A DNA stretch of 55,475 nt from a virus: positions 1-55,475 of IMG/VR virus record IMGVR_UViG_3300045970_000288; one strand, written 5' to 3'. The translations under genes were made by a program, and so were the position numbers. Under the pieces are notes generated by a model, which worked only from the letters and a program-made list of their open reading frames with translations, made no database searches and was not told the DNA's origin. How positions within the stretch are numbered: position 1 is the first letter of the stretch; each line of letters opens with the position of its first letter. This document shows positions 29,971 to 37,293 of this stretch, piece by piece.

Positions 29971-30250
29971 TGATATGCCTTTTGTACGGGCCTTCCCGAA
30001 GGATGGTGATGCTGCGGGGGGCATCAACTACTACCCGTGCGGTCTCTAAATCCCCGTTGCCCGCAGACACAAATACCGAAGGGAGTATTTCTGTACTCTC
30101 TTCCCCGGTTATGGGCAGGTAGTGGGGTTTCTTCTTGTTCTGGAATACCTGGATGCGGAACGCCTCGGGGCCTATAATCGTGTGTAGGGTGACCCGTGTG
30201 TCACCTATGTACATGGAACATCCCTTTTTTAATCCCAATATCAATGCCAT
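29936..30250 (-). CDS. csrA: CsrA-like RNA-binding protein with insertion (104 aa)
   Basis: The N-terminus LILGLKKGCSMYIGD matches the CsrA start (LILTRRVGESIMIGD), and ARVVVDAPRSITILRE matches the C-terminal strand and RNA-binding HRE region. Between them VTLHTIIG is followed by about 45 extra residues absent from the normal 60-70-aa protein. The second basic residue is kept as Lys, the first is Leu; the Arg of the xRE motif is kept. CsrA dimers bind ANGGA in mRNA leaders. Start behind GGGAGAGTAAT, right after the PPDK-like gene. Confidence 0.75.
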   Translation of the reverse strand: MALILGLKKGCSMYIGDTRVTLHTIIGPEAFRIQVFQNKKKPHYLPITGEESTEILPSVFVSAGNGDLETARVVVDAPRSITILREGPYKRHINGQTSKLPLHE

Positions 30251-30251
30251 A

Positions 30252-32384
30252 TTACTCTCCCAAAACGCGGTGGATAAACTCGGTGTACGTTTGAGCCGGG
30301 GGTAGGATATTAAACTTACGGCCAGCCATTTCAGCCATATCTAGGAACAATTGCAATCCCGTCTGGTCCTCGAATAAAGTCTTACAGGTGTCCGCGGGTA
30401 ATTCAACCAATCCCGACGAGTTCAGGATATCGGTTATCGTATTGGCGGAAGGCACCGTTTTAAACTTGGGCATATCCTTGACATTAATGCCTGAGTCGGG
30501 GGGTACTGTAACATAAATTGCCACGTCTGGGGCAGTTAAAGTGTGCAGTTGCTTCAATTTTGCCCCTATAGCCTGATATTCAGCCCTGGCCGCGATATCA
30601 ATACTAAACAATTCAGAGAGTACTTTATCGTCTTCGACATGCAGTTGTTTCACTGTGGCGGTACCATTGATAACTACTGTATCATGCTGTAGGGCCGCGT
30701 GTCTCAGGTTGGTACTCGTTATGGCGGGGGTCACACATACCGAAGGTAGTCGTAAGCGTGAGTCGAAGGTCCCATCCAGTAGTAACGGAGAATAACCCTT
30801 GGTCAGAATACTTATTATCTGCTGGGCCGCAGGACTGATGCCCTTGGTCACCAGTGGTACCTTCCCCTTCCATACTTCCCCCGTGAGACCGTTGATGGTT
30901 AGCCATTCATTCTTGGGGAGCAGGGTCTCTCCCAGTTTCCACACAAAGCCGATTTTACCCAGGTCCCCACAACCGACGACGCAGGTTTTACCCATACCCC
31001 GAGCCACCACGGCCGCGTGAGAAGTTAAGCCCCCAGTTGCGGTGAGAATACCCACTGCGGCGTGCATCCCCCCAATATCATCGGGGGTAGTTTCCTTGGA
31101 GACCAGGATGCAGGGCTCTTTGCAGGCGATAGCTTCCTCAGAGGTATATACCGCGACACCACTGACGATGGTACCACCCCCAGGGATGCCCACCCCCGCA
31201 GGTTTTCCCGTATAAGCCGGGTCGATACTGACGTGGTCGGACCCCAAGAGCAATTCCGGGGTGAGCCTTCGAGATACATCAGACAGAGTAATCAGCTCAT
31301 CGTGGTACATGTCTACCGCTACCCTGAGAGCTGCTTCTGGTGATCGCTTGGCATTACGGGTCTGGAGGATATATAACTTTCCATTCTCTACCGTGAACTC
31401 TATGTCTTGCATGTCCCGGTAGTGATCTTCCAGTCGAACAGCGACGGCCTTCAAGTCAGAACATACCTTGGGGTTCCATTTTTCCAGTTCGTCAAAGGGC
31501 AGAGGGGTTCTGATTCCCGCAACAACGTCCTCACCCTGGGCGTTAGGTAGGAACTCCCCTACCAGATTATCATCCCCGGTGGATGGGTCTCGGGTGAAGA
31601 GAACACCAGAGCAAGACTGCTCGTTACGATTTCCGAAGACCATGGCTTGTACTGTTACCGCGGTGCCCCAATCGTAGGGGATATTGTTCAATGCGCGGTA
31701 CGTATGGGCGCGGGGGTTGTCCCACGATTGAAATACCGACTTGATGGCCAGCAATAACTGCCCCCGAAGGGTGGTGGGGAAATCGTTACCGGTATGGGCC
31801 TTGACCAGTTTCTTGTAACGGATAACCAGTTTGCGAAGGGCGGATACTGAAAGGGCGGTATCCTCAGTCACATTCTCTTCTTTTTTCGCGTCCGTGAGGG
31901 CCTCTTCAAACTGAGACATCGGAACTTCAAGGGCCACAGAAGCCATCATCTGAATGAGGCGACGGTAGCTATCCCAGGAGGCCCACTCCCCGATACGCGG
32001 AAACCACTCTTCCAAGGTATCCGGGGTCAGTCCCACGTTGAGAATGGTATCCATCATACCTGGCATTGACACCCGAGCCCCGGAACGAACGGAGAACAAC
32101 GGGGTGTATCCGAACTGCGGAACGATATCGGTCTTTATCGCGGTGAGGACTTCATCTACCAGAAAATTGAGTCTGGTCTGTACTGACTCTTCCTTTGCCT
32201 CAGATAAGAACTTGATACATTCTACGGTTGGGATAGTCATTGCGGGGGGTACAGGGATACCGAGTTGAGTCATGACGAACAGGCCGGAAGCCTTGCCCCC
32301 CAATAACTCTTTGGCCTCTCCGAGATTCATGGTCTCGAAAAGATCGCCTTCGGTAATAGTACTGTACAGCTTCTTGGGTTGCAT
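30252..32384 (-). CDS. ppdK: Pyruvate-phosphate-dikinase-like protein lacking the C-terminal barrel (710 aa)
   Basis: Residues 1-360 are the PPDK ATP-grasp region: LLGGKASGLFVM, VRSGARVSMPGMMDT, SGVLFTRDPSTG, FLPNAQGEDVVAGIRTP, LYILQTRNAKRSPEAA. The swivelling phosphohistidine domain follows with GGLTSHAAVVARGMGKTC, catalytic H456. True PPDKs (about 870-900 aa) then carry a PEP/pyruvate TIM barrel; here only about 195 unrelated residues follow. It could therefore phosphorylate its own His from ATP and pass the phosphate to a different acceptor. Driven by P12. Confidence 0.9.
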   Translation of the reverse strand: MQPKKLYSTITEGDLFETMNLGEAKELLGGKASGLFVMTQLGIPVPPAMTIPTVECIKFLSEAKEESVQTRLNFLVDEVLTAIKTDIVPQFGYTPLFSVRSGARVSMPGMMDTILNVGLTPDTLEEWFPRIGEWASWDSYRRLIQMMASVALEVPMSQFEEALTDAKKEENVTEDTALSVSALRKLVIRYKKLVKAHTGNDFPTTLRGQLLLAIKSVFQSWDNPRAHTYRALNNIPYDWGTAVTVQAMVFGNRNEQSCSGVLFTRDPSTGDDNLVGEFLPNAQGEDVVAGIRTPLPFDELEKWNPKVCSDLKAVAVRLEDHYRDMQDIEFTVENGKLYILQTRNAKRSPEAALRVAVDMYHDELITLSDVSRRLTPELLLGSDHVSIDPAYTGKPAGVGIPGGGTIVSGVAVYTSEEAIACKEPCILVSKETTPDDIGGMHAAVGILTATGGLTSHAAVVARGMGKTCVVGCGDLGKIGFVWKLGETLLPKNEWLTINGLTGEVWKGKVPLVTKGISPAAQQIISILTKGYSPLLLDGTFDSRLRLPSVCVTPAITSTNLRHAALQHDTVVINGTATVKQLHVEDDKVLSELFSIDIAARAEYQAIGAKLKQLHTLTAPDVAIYVTVPPDSGINVKDMPKFKTVPSANTITDILNSSGLVELPADTCKTLFEDQTGLQLFLDMAEMAGRKFNILPPAQTYTEFIHRVLGE

Positions 32385-32431
32385 TAGTCAATTACCTCCG
32401 TGTAGTGTCGCTGGTGAATGTTTATAGTGTA

Positions 32432-32460
32432 AGTATAGGATATTCCTTTTAAACTTGCAA
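32432..32460 (-). promoter_or_regulatory. Promoter P12
   Basis: TTGCAA-17-TATACT upstream of the PPDK-like gene; GTTTATAGTGTAAGTATAG on the plus strand resembles the P8 and P11 -10 regions. Confidence 0.8.
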
Positions 32461-32850
32461 GGTATTTCTTGAGGCCGCGGATAATTCTTCGTGGATTTGA
32501 ATCTTGAAGGCCATTTTATCCTCAGGACTGTGGAGGTAGATGCCATCAGACATCCCACCGCACTCTGCCCGCTTGATATTGTTGTCCAGCACCAGACCCA
32601 GGGCTACCTCGCTTCGCACCCCCAGGAATTCAATCATAGCCAGAGAAGCGATGATTTTATCACTCACCTCTTTGATGAGGGCTATCTTGTTGGCCTCGGT
32701 AGGGCACATCTCAAAGTTGGACATAGCCTCTTGGGCTTCCCGGTCCTCCTCTTTGATCTTCTCCTGGCGAATGACCCACTCTTGGGGGCGAGTGTGACCT
32801 TTCCAAACCGTTTCAGTCAGCCAGCCTCGGAGTCGATCATAAAATGACAT
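32449..32850 (-). CDS. Unknown helical protein (133 aa)
   Basis: Start MSFYDRLRGWLTETVW, the ATG lying inside the CATGCCGACT motif with GGAAG upstream; a longer in-frame start was rejected because it runs through the neighbour. Acidic helices; contains VSDKIIASLAMIEFLG. Overlaps the upstream gene by 14 bp and P12 at its end. Confidence 0.7.
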   Translation of the reverse strand: MSFYDRLRGWLTETVWKGHTRPQEWVIRQEKIKEEDREAQEAMSNFEMCPTEANKIALIKEVSDKIIASLAMIEFLGVRSEVALGLVLDNNIKRAECGGMSDGIYLHSPEDKMAFKIQIHEELSAASRNTLQV

Positions 32851-33028
32851 GCCGACTTCCAATCTTAGAGTCTCGTTTAGAAGTTTCTTTATCCACAAGT
32901 TCTCGGGCATAGGCTCGCATAGCGTGGGCAACGGAGTTGAGGGTGGAATCTGCATGTGCGTACTTCCTTTCGGCAGCTTTACGTGCCCATCGTGGGTACA
33001 GATAGAATGGCAGTTCTGGATGTATCAT
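32837..33028 (-). CDS. Unknown basic small protein (63 aa)
   Basis: Start MIHPELPFYLYPRWAR behind AGGTAATTCC. Helical and basic; the C-terminus is read through the CATGCCGACT motif (GSRHVIL). A GTG six codons earlier is an alternative. Confidence 0.65.
   Translation of the reverse strand: MIHPELPFYLYPRWARKAAERKYAHADSTLNSVAHAMRAYARELVDKETSKRDSKIGSRHVIL
32848..32857 (-). repeat. CATGCCGACT motif at overlapping genes
   Basis: Exact 10-mer covering the start codon of the gene at 32449-32850 within the 3' end of its neighbour. Confidence 0.75.
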
Positions 33029-33049
33029 GGAATTACCTAGTAGCACGAC

Positions 33050-33244
33050 TCAGTATAGTGTGTCAACTTTGAATTCGTGTCCGCACCTGGGGCATACTAC
33101 TTCGTAATCATAACGAGTTTCCGCAGGTTGGATATGATTGTCTGCATCCCAAAAATCAGAAGCATCAGTAAGGTCTACGGAGTCACCACAGCCAGGGCAA
33201 TCGGCATCCAGCCTAACAATCCATACTGCAATGGGGTTATCCAT
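33050..33244 (-). CDS. Zinc-ribbon small protein (64 aa)
   Basis: Start MDNPIAVWIVRLDADC; CPGCGDSVDL and CPRCGHEFKV form a zinc ribbon about 33 residues apart, a type often fused to nucleic-acid enzymes but here free-standing. Confidence 0.75.
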   Translation of the reverse strand: MDNPIAVWIVRLDADCPGCGDSVDLTDASDFWDADNHIQPAETRYDYEVVCPRCGHEFKVDTLY

Positions 33245-33503
33245 AGATAGGTACTCCCCCTTCGTGTAAAACGTGTGCAATTGATTGCACGCGATCTACC
33301 GGCAGGAACTTTCGCTCGGGGGTAGCTGTATAGTAGAAAGGTTCTACTTCGTACCGGGATATGTCATACCCTGCCCGGCCCATTTGGATATGAACTTCTT
33401 TTAGATCATTGGTATAAAACCAGTGGGTGCTTTTTACCTTGCAAAGTTTATTGCTGTAAGATCGGGTGTATACTTTGGCCAGTATTCCTTCTTGTTCTAC
33501 CAT
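33237..33503 (-). CDS. Unknown protein with terminator-like leader (88 aa)
   Basis: Start MVEQEGILAKVYTRSY; the ATG directly follows the U-tract of a terminator hairpin whose 3' arm contains the GGAGGG ribosome site. Palindrome copy 10 is in frame (VQSIAH). Function unknown. Confidence 0.7.
   Translation of the reverse strand: MVEQEGILAKVYTRSYSNKLCKVKSTHWFYTNDLKEVHIQMGRAGYDISRYEVEPFYYTATPERKFLPVDRVQSIAHVLHEGGVPIYG
33275..33290. repeat. 16-bp palindrome, copy 10 (intragenic)
   Basis: GTGCAATTGATTGCAC, one mismatch, encoding VQSIA. Confidence 0.75.
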
Positions 33504-33540
33504 AAAAAAGGCCCTCCGTGGGGGGTAAGTCCAGGAGGGC
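33504..33540 (-). terminator. Terminator hairpin containing a ribosome site
   Basis: Minus strand GCCCTCC-16 nt-GGAGGGC followed by CTTTTTT, then ATG. It can both end transcription of the upstream cluster and hide the Shine-Dalgarno of the next gene. Confidence 0.8.
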
Positions 33541-33593
33541 AACCCGGTAACGCGCAGCATATACCGGGGCACCCGCCTAGACTAACTGATAAC

Positions 33594-33794
33594 CTACTGA
33601 TTTACAACCATTTTTTCATCCCAATCATAATCCTCAAAATAGGGGTAGGAGAACGCTTCCTTCTTATCTGCTTTCTCCTGTAGAAGTACTGCCGTAATGA
33701 ATTTTTCATTATGACGAACAATACAGGTACCTGTTATGCTTTCCTCGTATAAATCAAAGCGACTGTTTTCTACCTCTACTTTGAATCGTCCCAT
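33594..33794 (-). CDS. Unknown acidic small protein (66 aa)
   Basis: Start MGRFKVEVENSRFDLY; strand-rich, acidic C-terminus (YFEDYDWDEKMV). Overlaps the upstream gene by 19 bp. Followed by the terminator at 33504-33540. Confidence 0.65.
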   Translation of the reverse strand: MGRFKVEVENSRFDLYEESITGTCIVRHNEKFITAVLLQEKADKKEAFSYPYFEDYDWDEKMVVNQ

Positions 33795-34183
33795 TTTGGC
33801 CCCCACCCCCCATGATAGTGTGTATCGTTACAGGTCTTGCAGTGCTCTTTGTTACCCTTATATCCGCAGTCTTTGCACTTACATAAAATCTTGGCAGTTT
33901 CTTTTACCATGTCCGCAAATTCATCAGACTTAGCGTGGATGATAAGGGCTTCCATAACGAAGAAGAGTTTACCGGCCGCAACTACTTCCTCAGTACTCAT
34001 TCGATCTGGAAGTAGTTGCAGTACCTTGGCTAATGCCTCGTTGGCTTTGTTGGCCGCCCTGCCTATAGCACTATGAGATTGAACTTCTTTTTCTACCTCA
34101 ATGAGAGCCCCGCAGGCGATGGCTAAGGCAATATTACGGTAATTCATAGTGCCTAGCCCTGATGGTCGAATGTAATCAGTCAT
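33776..34183 (-). CDS. Helical protein with zinc knuckles (135 aa)
   Basis: Start MTDYIRPSGLGTMNYR behind CGGAGAGCAAGTC, ATGA overlap. Helical body, then CKCKDCGYKGNKEHCKTC, a CxCxxC...CxxC cluster near the C-terminus. Confidence 0.7.
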   Translation of the reverse strand: MTDYIRPSGLGTMNYRNIALAIACGALIEVEKEVQSHSAIGRAANKANEALAKVLQLLPDRMSTEEVVAAGKLFFVMEALIIHAKSDEFADMVKETAKILCKCKDCGYKGNKEHCKTCNDTHYHGGWGPKWDDSK

Positions 34184-34470
34184 GACTTGCTCTCCGTAAT
34201 AGGGTCTACAAGTTGGGCGGTGCAATCCATAACGGGACAATTAACGGATAATCCTATATGGATACGAGCCGCCAGATTCCAGTAGCTTCTATAGCCACAC
34301 ACAGGGCACCAAGCACCCCAGGGGGTCATGACCCAATCAGGACCGACCGGTTTACCTACCCCAGCGCAAAGCATTTTCAAGTCGGGTGGGGGTTTGGGGA
34401 CTGTAATCTCTTGGAGTAGCTCTTTTACTTTGGATAGAGATACTACGCCTTTTTTTATGATTATAGGCAT
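34180..34470 (-). CDS. Cys-rich small protein (96 aa)
   Basis: Start MPIIIKKGVVSLSKVK behind GGAGGGGCC. WCPVCGYRSYWNLAARI and NCPVMDCTA give two Cys pairs. Coupled to both neighbours. Confidence 0.7.
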   Translation of the reverse strand: MPIIIKKGVVSLSKVKELLQEITVPKPPPDLKMLCAGVGKPVGPDWVMTPWGAWCPVCGYRSYWNLAARIHIGLSVNCPVMDCTAQLVDPITESKS

Positions 34471-34667
34471 GGCCCCTCCGATCCACCCCACTCCTTAAAT
34501 ATGATTTGGTACTCTTGTCGGGTGAGGGGGTGGGCCGCTACTAAAATGGAACCCTTATGACCCAATATCCAACAAGTAAGGGAAGAGTCCCAAAGCATTT
34601 GACCATATACTTCCCCTCCCAAATAAGTTACGAAGACGAGTAGCCACCATTTCTCTGTATAAGGCAT
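34461..34667 (-). CDS. Unknown small protein (68 aa)
   Basis: Start MPYTEKWWLLVFVTYL behind CTACAAGGAGGTACCTA. Hydrophobic first 20 residues could form one membrane helix. First gene after P13. Confidence 0.65.
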   Translation of the reverse strand: MPYTEKWWLLVFVTYLGGEVYGQMLWDSSLTCWILGHKGSILVAAHPLTRQEYQIIFKEWGGSEGPCL

Positions 34668-34699
34668 TAGGTACCTCCTTGTAGTGTGTGTATAGTATG

Positions 34700-34728
34700 A
34701 GTATATGTTATATTGCTAGTTTTGTCAA
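34700..34728 (-). promoter_or_regulatory. Promoter P13
   Basis: TTGACA-17-TATACT; starts within 10 bp of the stop of the nuclease gene at 34738. Confidence 0.85.
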
Positions 34729-34737
34729 TATTATTCT

Positions 34738-35652
34738 TTAGGTGAAGGACCACGTATAATCAGGGGGGTACTGGTCGGTAAAACACTCATGGGTCATGTT
34801 ACAGCCCTGTGCCCGCTTGCACATGAACGAAGGGCATATACGACCGGGGATGATTCCATGCTTACGAAAGATTTGAAGCTGGGCAGCTCTACCCCAAAGA
34901 TAGTCGGTTTCCTCGTCGTCCCGCTTAACCCAATAATCCTTGAAAGGGGTAAATGCAGCGTCTTTGACTCCCAAGCCATGCAGAGTAGTGTCCTTGACCC
35001 CAAAACCCCGGCAGACGTAAAGCACGGCGGCCTTAGAGGTATTTATGCGATGCTTCTTGGGGTGTAAAGAGTTCTCGATAAGCCGCAGGTACAGATTGGT
35101 CCTCGTGCGGTGTTCTGCTTTAGGGACCAGTAATTCTTTGAACTGGTCTTTGTCGATGGTTTTTACTTCCACCATGAAGAGCAAGGGTACCTTGGGGAAT
35201 GCTACCAGTAGGTCAAGGGAGCCGGAGAGTCCAGTTACAGGATTGATGAATACCTCTTCCTTATACTTGAACAGCCGGGAGTTGCAGTTTTCTATCCCGC
35301 ATTTGGTTGGTACTAGACAGAAGCTGTGGATTACTCCGCACTTCAAGCAACGCCACGAGCCCACGGCATGACGACGAAGCCATTTTTCCCGTACCAAATC
35401 ACTGAGGGCATCTCCTGAATCGAAGGTAGTGCGAAGGGAGGTACCGATAAACTGACCTTTGGGTTTCTTCCCGGTCATATCCATCAGAGCAAATTCCCGC
35501 GGACAGAATTCTTTTTCTTCCCGCGTAACATCAGAGGCATGGAGAGTCTTATGACAGCGTGCGTTCTCAAAGCCTGCAATCTCCGAGTGGAGAAGTCCTT
35601 TCAGGGATATGGTGGCTTCGGGCGCAAATTTCTTGACGAAGTGGATGGGCAT
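34738..35652 (-). CDS. Cas4/RecB-like PD-(D/E)XK nuclease (304 aa)
   Basis: GLSGSLDLLVAF (motif with catalytic Asp), FMVEVKTI (ExK) and a downstream Gln-containing helix match RecB-family nucleases. Cys near residue 50 (EFCPREF) plus a C-terminal CPSFMCKRAQGC...C cluster would bind 4Fe-4S as in Cas4/AddB. Two extra Cys pairs (CLKC, CGIENC) suggest a zinc insertion. No cas genes or arrays nearby; beside RecA and a resolvase, so a recombination exonuclease is likely. Confidence 0.8.
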   Translation of the reverse strand: MPIHFVKKFAPEATISLKGLLHSEIAGFENARCHKTLHASDVTREEKEFCPREFALMDMTGKKPKGQFIGTSLRTTFDSGDALSDLVREKWLRRHAVGSWRCLKCGVIHSFCLVPTKCGIENCNSRLFKYKEEVFINPVTGLSGSLDLLVAFPKVPLLFMVEVKTIDKDQFKELLVPKAEHRTRTNLYLRLIENSLHPKKHRINTSKAAVLYVCRGFGVKDTTLHGLGVKDAAFTPFKDYWVKRDDEETDYLWGRAAQLQIFRKHGIIPGRICPSFMCKRAQGCNMTHECFTDQYPPDYTWSFT

Positions 35653-35654
35653 GC

Positions 35655-36014
35655 TTACTCCTCGGTGAGTTCTCGGAAGACGTGTTGAGGGATGAGTACC
35701 CAGTCACCGAATAGTCTGGGTTGTCCATTGCCTGTGACAAAGGATACGGTTACTACCGGCTCCCGATTGGTCTCCATTGCTTCCCGCGTAATCTTTTCCA
35801 GTACTTCGAGCTTTACGGAGAAGCTGTTGTTGACGGTTGACTTGGCCTCGAAACGAAACGAGGGCAACACGAAATCGCTCTTGGCCCCAGACAGAGCCCC
35901 CGAGGCGGGGGTAAGCCGGGCTTGAAAGGATTTGGCCAGTCTCTTCTCTGAGCGTTGGCCGTGTTCGTGTTGCCCCGTCCCACCAAAAAACTTGGCTGTA
36001 TGGTCCCTGGCCAT
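35655..36014 (-). CDS. Holliday junction resolvase-type nuclease (119 aa)
   Basis: Start MARDHTAKFFGGTGQH in a TGATG overlap with the recA stop and no own Shine-Dalgarno, so coupled. GQRSEKRLAKSFQARLTPASG, GAKSDFVLP and FRFEAKST supply E, D and ExK of an Hjc-like PD-(D/E)XK fold often seen next to phage recombinases. Confidence 0.7.
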   Translation of the reverse strand: MARDHTAKFFGGTGQHEHGQRSEKRLAKSFQARLTPASGALSGAKSDFVLPSFRFEAKSTVNNSFSVKLEVLEKITREAMETNREPVVTVSFVTGNGQPRLFGDWVLIPQHVFRELTEE

Positions 36015-37093
36015 CAGGATTGGGGGGCTACTGTGTGGTCTTGCAGTGCCAATGAGCAAATCTCTTCTCGAATGGCATTGCGATAGTGAGGGTCCAGGTC
36101 CATTTGGGAGCGTATAGCATCCAGTGTGGGGAATAGGGTGGTGCCTACTTTCCATCCTGGCCCTTTATCTGCCTTGGCGAAGATACCATAGTTCTTGGCG
36201 TAGGTTTGGACTGTGGCCCAATCATCCACAAAGCCGACAGGACCGGAGGGGCATGGTATCATGTTCATCTGGTACGATGCAGCCGTAGCCACGATAGGTA
36301 CTTTCCATTTCTTGATGATGATGCTGGTCTCTTTGTAGGCAGGGAGATTCGGGTTGATAGCTTTTTCCACGATGTTCTTACCATACAAGCGAGTAGTCAT
36401 GGAGGAGTAGAACTTGGGGGCCTGTCCACCAGTCATGGTTTCCGGGTCACCATGAAGTACCCCAATTTTCATGCGGGTCTGACTGGTGCAGAGAAGGGTG
36501 GGGTATCGTTCCAGTATAGCCATGCGACTCTGTACGGCAACTGTTTTCCGCAGGAGCTTACCAACTACCCCCGCAGAACCCCCGACTATGGCTTTTTCCG
36601 CCGACGAGGCTGATTCATTTTCCGTGATGAATGCGGAGATAGAATCCACAACCACCAGACCAATATCCACGGCCTGCATGAATCCTTCCACGATATCCAC
36701 AGCTTGTTCTGCATACTCGGGGCGAATGACAATAATCTTGGAGGCATCTACCCCCATGAGAACAGCCCACACCGGGTCCCAGGCATGCTCCAGGTCAACG
36801 AATACGATAGATAGGTGGGGGGCGATGAACTGGAACATGGCCATAGCCCTGAGTAGAAGGTTGGTCTTACCGCTGGATTCGGGTCCGTAAACAATGGCTA
36901 TTTTGCCGAGAGGGAAGCCCCCACCCGAAGCCAGATCGAAAGGGAATACTCCGGTGGGTAGACGCTCAATATCTACCAGATGCCCGCCGAGAGAAACGAT
37001 GCCCTTCCCCATGTTCTTGGTGAAGGACTTGATAAGTTCATCTGCTTTGAATTCCTTGGCCTTCTTGGGTTGCTCTACTGCGAGAACTGCCAT
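36014..37093 (-). CDS. recA: RecA/UvsX-like recombinase (359 aa)
   Basis: Walker A GPESSGKT (residues 70-77), Walker B GLVVVDSISAF, and a TGGQAPKFYSS stretch like the RecA core. Strand-exchange recombinase for replication restart and repair. Start behind AGAGGTGACGT. The only large gap upstream (37094-37293) holds a palindrome and a structured RNA-like element. Coupled to a resolvase downstream. Confidence 0.9.
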   Translation of the reverse strand: MAVLAVEQPKKAKEFKADELIKSFTKNMGKGIVSLGGHLVDIERLPTGVFPFDLASGGGFPLGKIAIVYGPESSGKTNLLLRAMAMFQFIAPHLSIVFVDLEHAWDPVWAVLMGVDASKIIVIRPEYAEQAVDIVEGFMQAVDIGLVVVDSISAFITENESASSAEKAIVGGSAGVVGKLLRKTVAVQSRMAILERYPTLLCTSQTRMKIGVLHGDPETMTGGQAPKFYSSMTTRLYGKNIVEKAINPNLPAYKETSIIIKKWKVPIVATAASYQMNMIPCPSGPVGFVDDWATVQTYAKNYGIFAKADKGPGWKVGTTLFPTLDAIRSQMDLDPHYRNAIREEICSLALQDHTVAPQS

Positions 37094-37109
37094 ACGTCAC
37101 CTCTGGTGT

Positions 37110-37125
37110 GTGCAATTAATTGCAA
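37110..37125. repeat. 16-bp palindrome, copy 11
   Basis: GTGCAATTAATTGCAA, one mismatch, 17 bp upstream of the recA start. Confidence 0.8.
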
Positions 37126-37253
37126 ATAAAGGGGGGCAGCTCAGGTCACTACATCTACACGGGCTAAAGGACTCGAACCTTTGTGTGCAGGAGCGCAGCC
37201 CCCGACTGTCCTATATAACACGTCCTATCAATGCCCCTCAATGACTGCCCCCC
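37124..37253 (-). ncRNA. Long hairpin with tRNA-like T-arm
   Basis: Minus-strand arms GGGGGGCAG (37253-37245) and CTGCCCCCC (37139-37131) pair perfectly around 105 nt and are followed by TTTATTT, so the outer stem can act as terminator. Inside, AAAGG-TTCGAGT-CCTTT (37182-37166) is a canonical tRNA T-arm and GGGCT/AGCCC encloses it. A full cloverleaf cannot be drawn. May be a structured RNA or degenerate tRNA. Confidence 0.45.
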
Positions 37254-37293
37254 TGGGGTACTGGCATCGTCGTTCTAAGCCAGCTACCTTACC

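Noticed and set aside
34738-35652. Evidence for a CRISPR-Cas locus from the Cas4-like gene
   Set aside because: No repeat-spacer array and no other cas gene; Cas4-like nucleases are common in phage recombination modules.
37130-37253. Canonical tRNA gene
   Set aside because: A perfect T-arm is present, but no acceptor stem of seven pairs, D-arm or anticodon arm with U33 can be placed at proper spacing. Kept only as a structured-RNA candidate.
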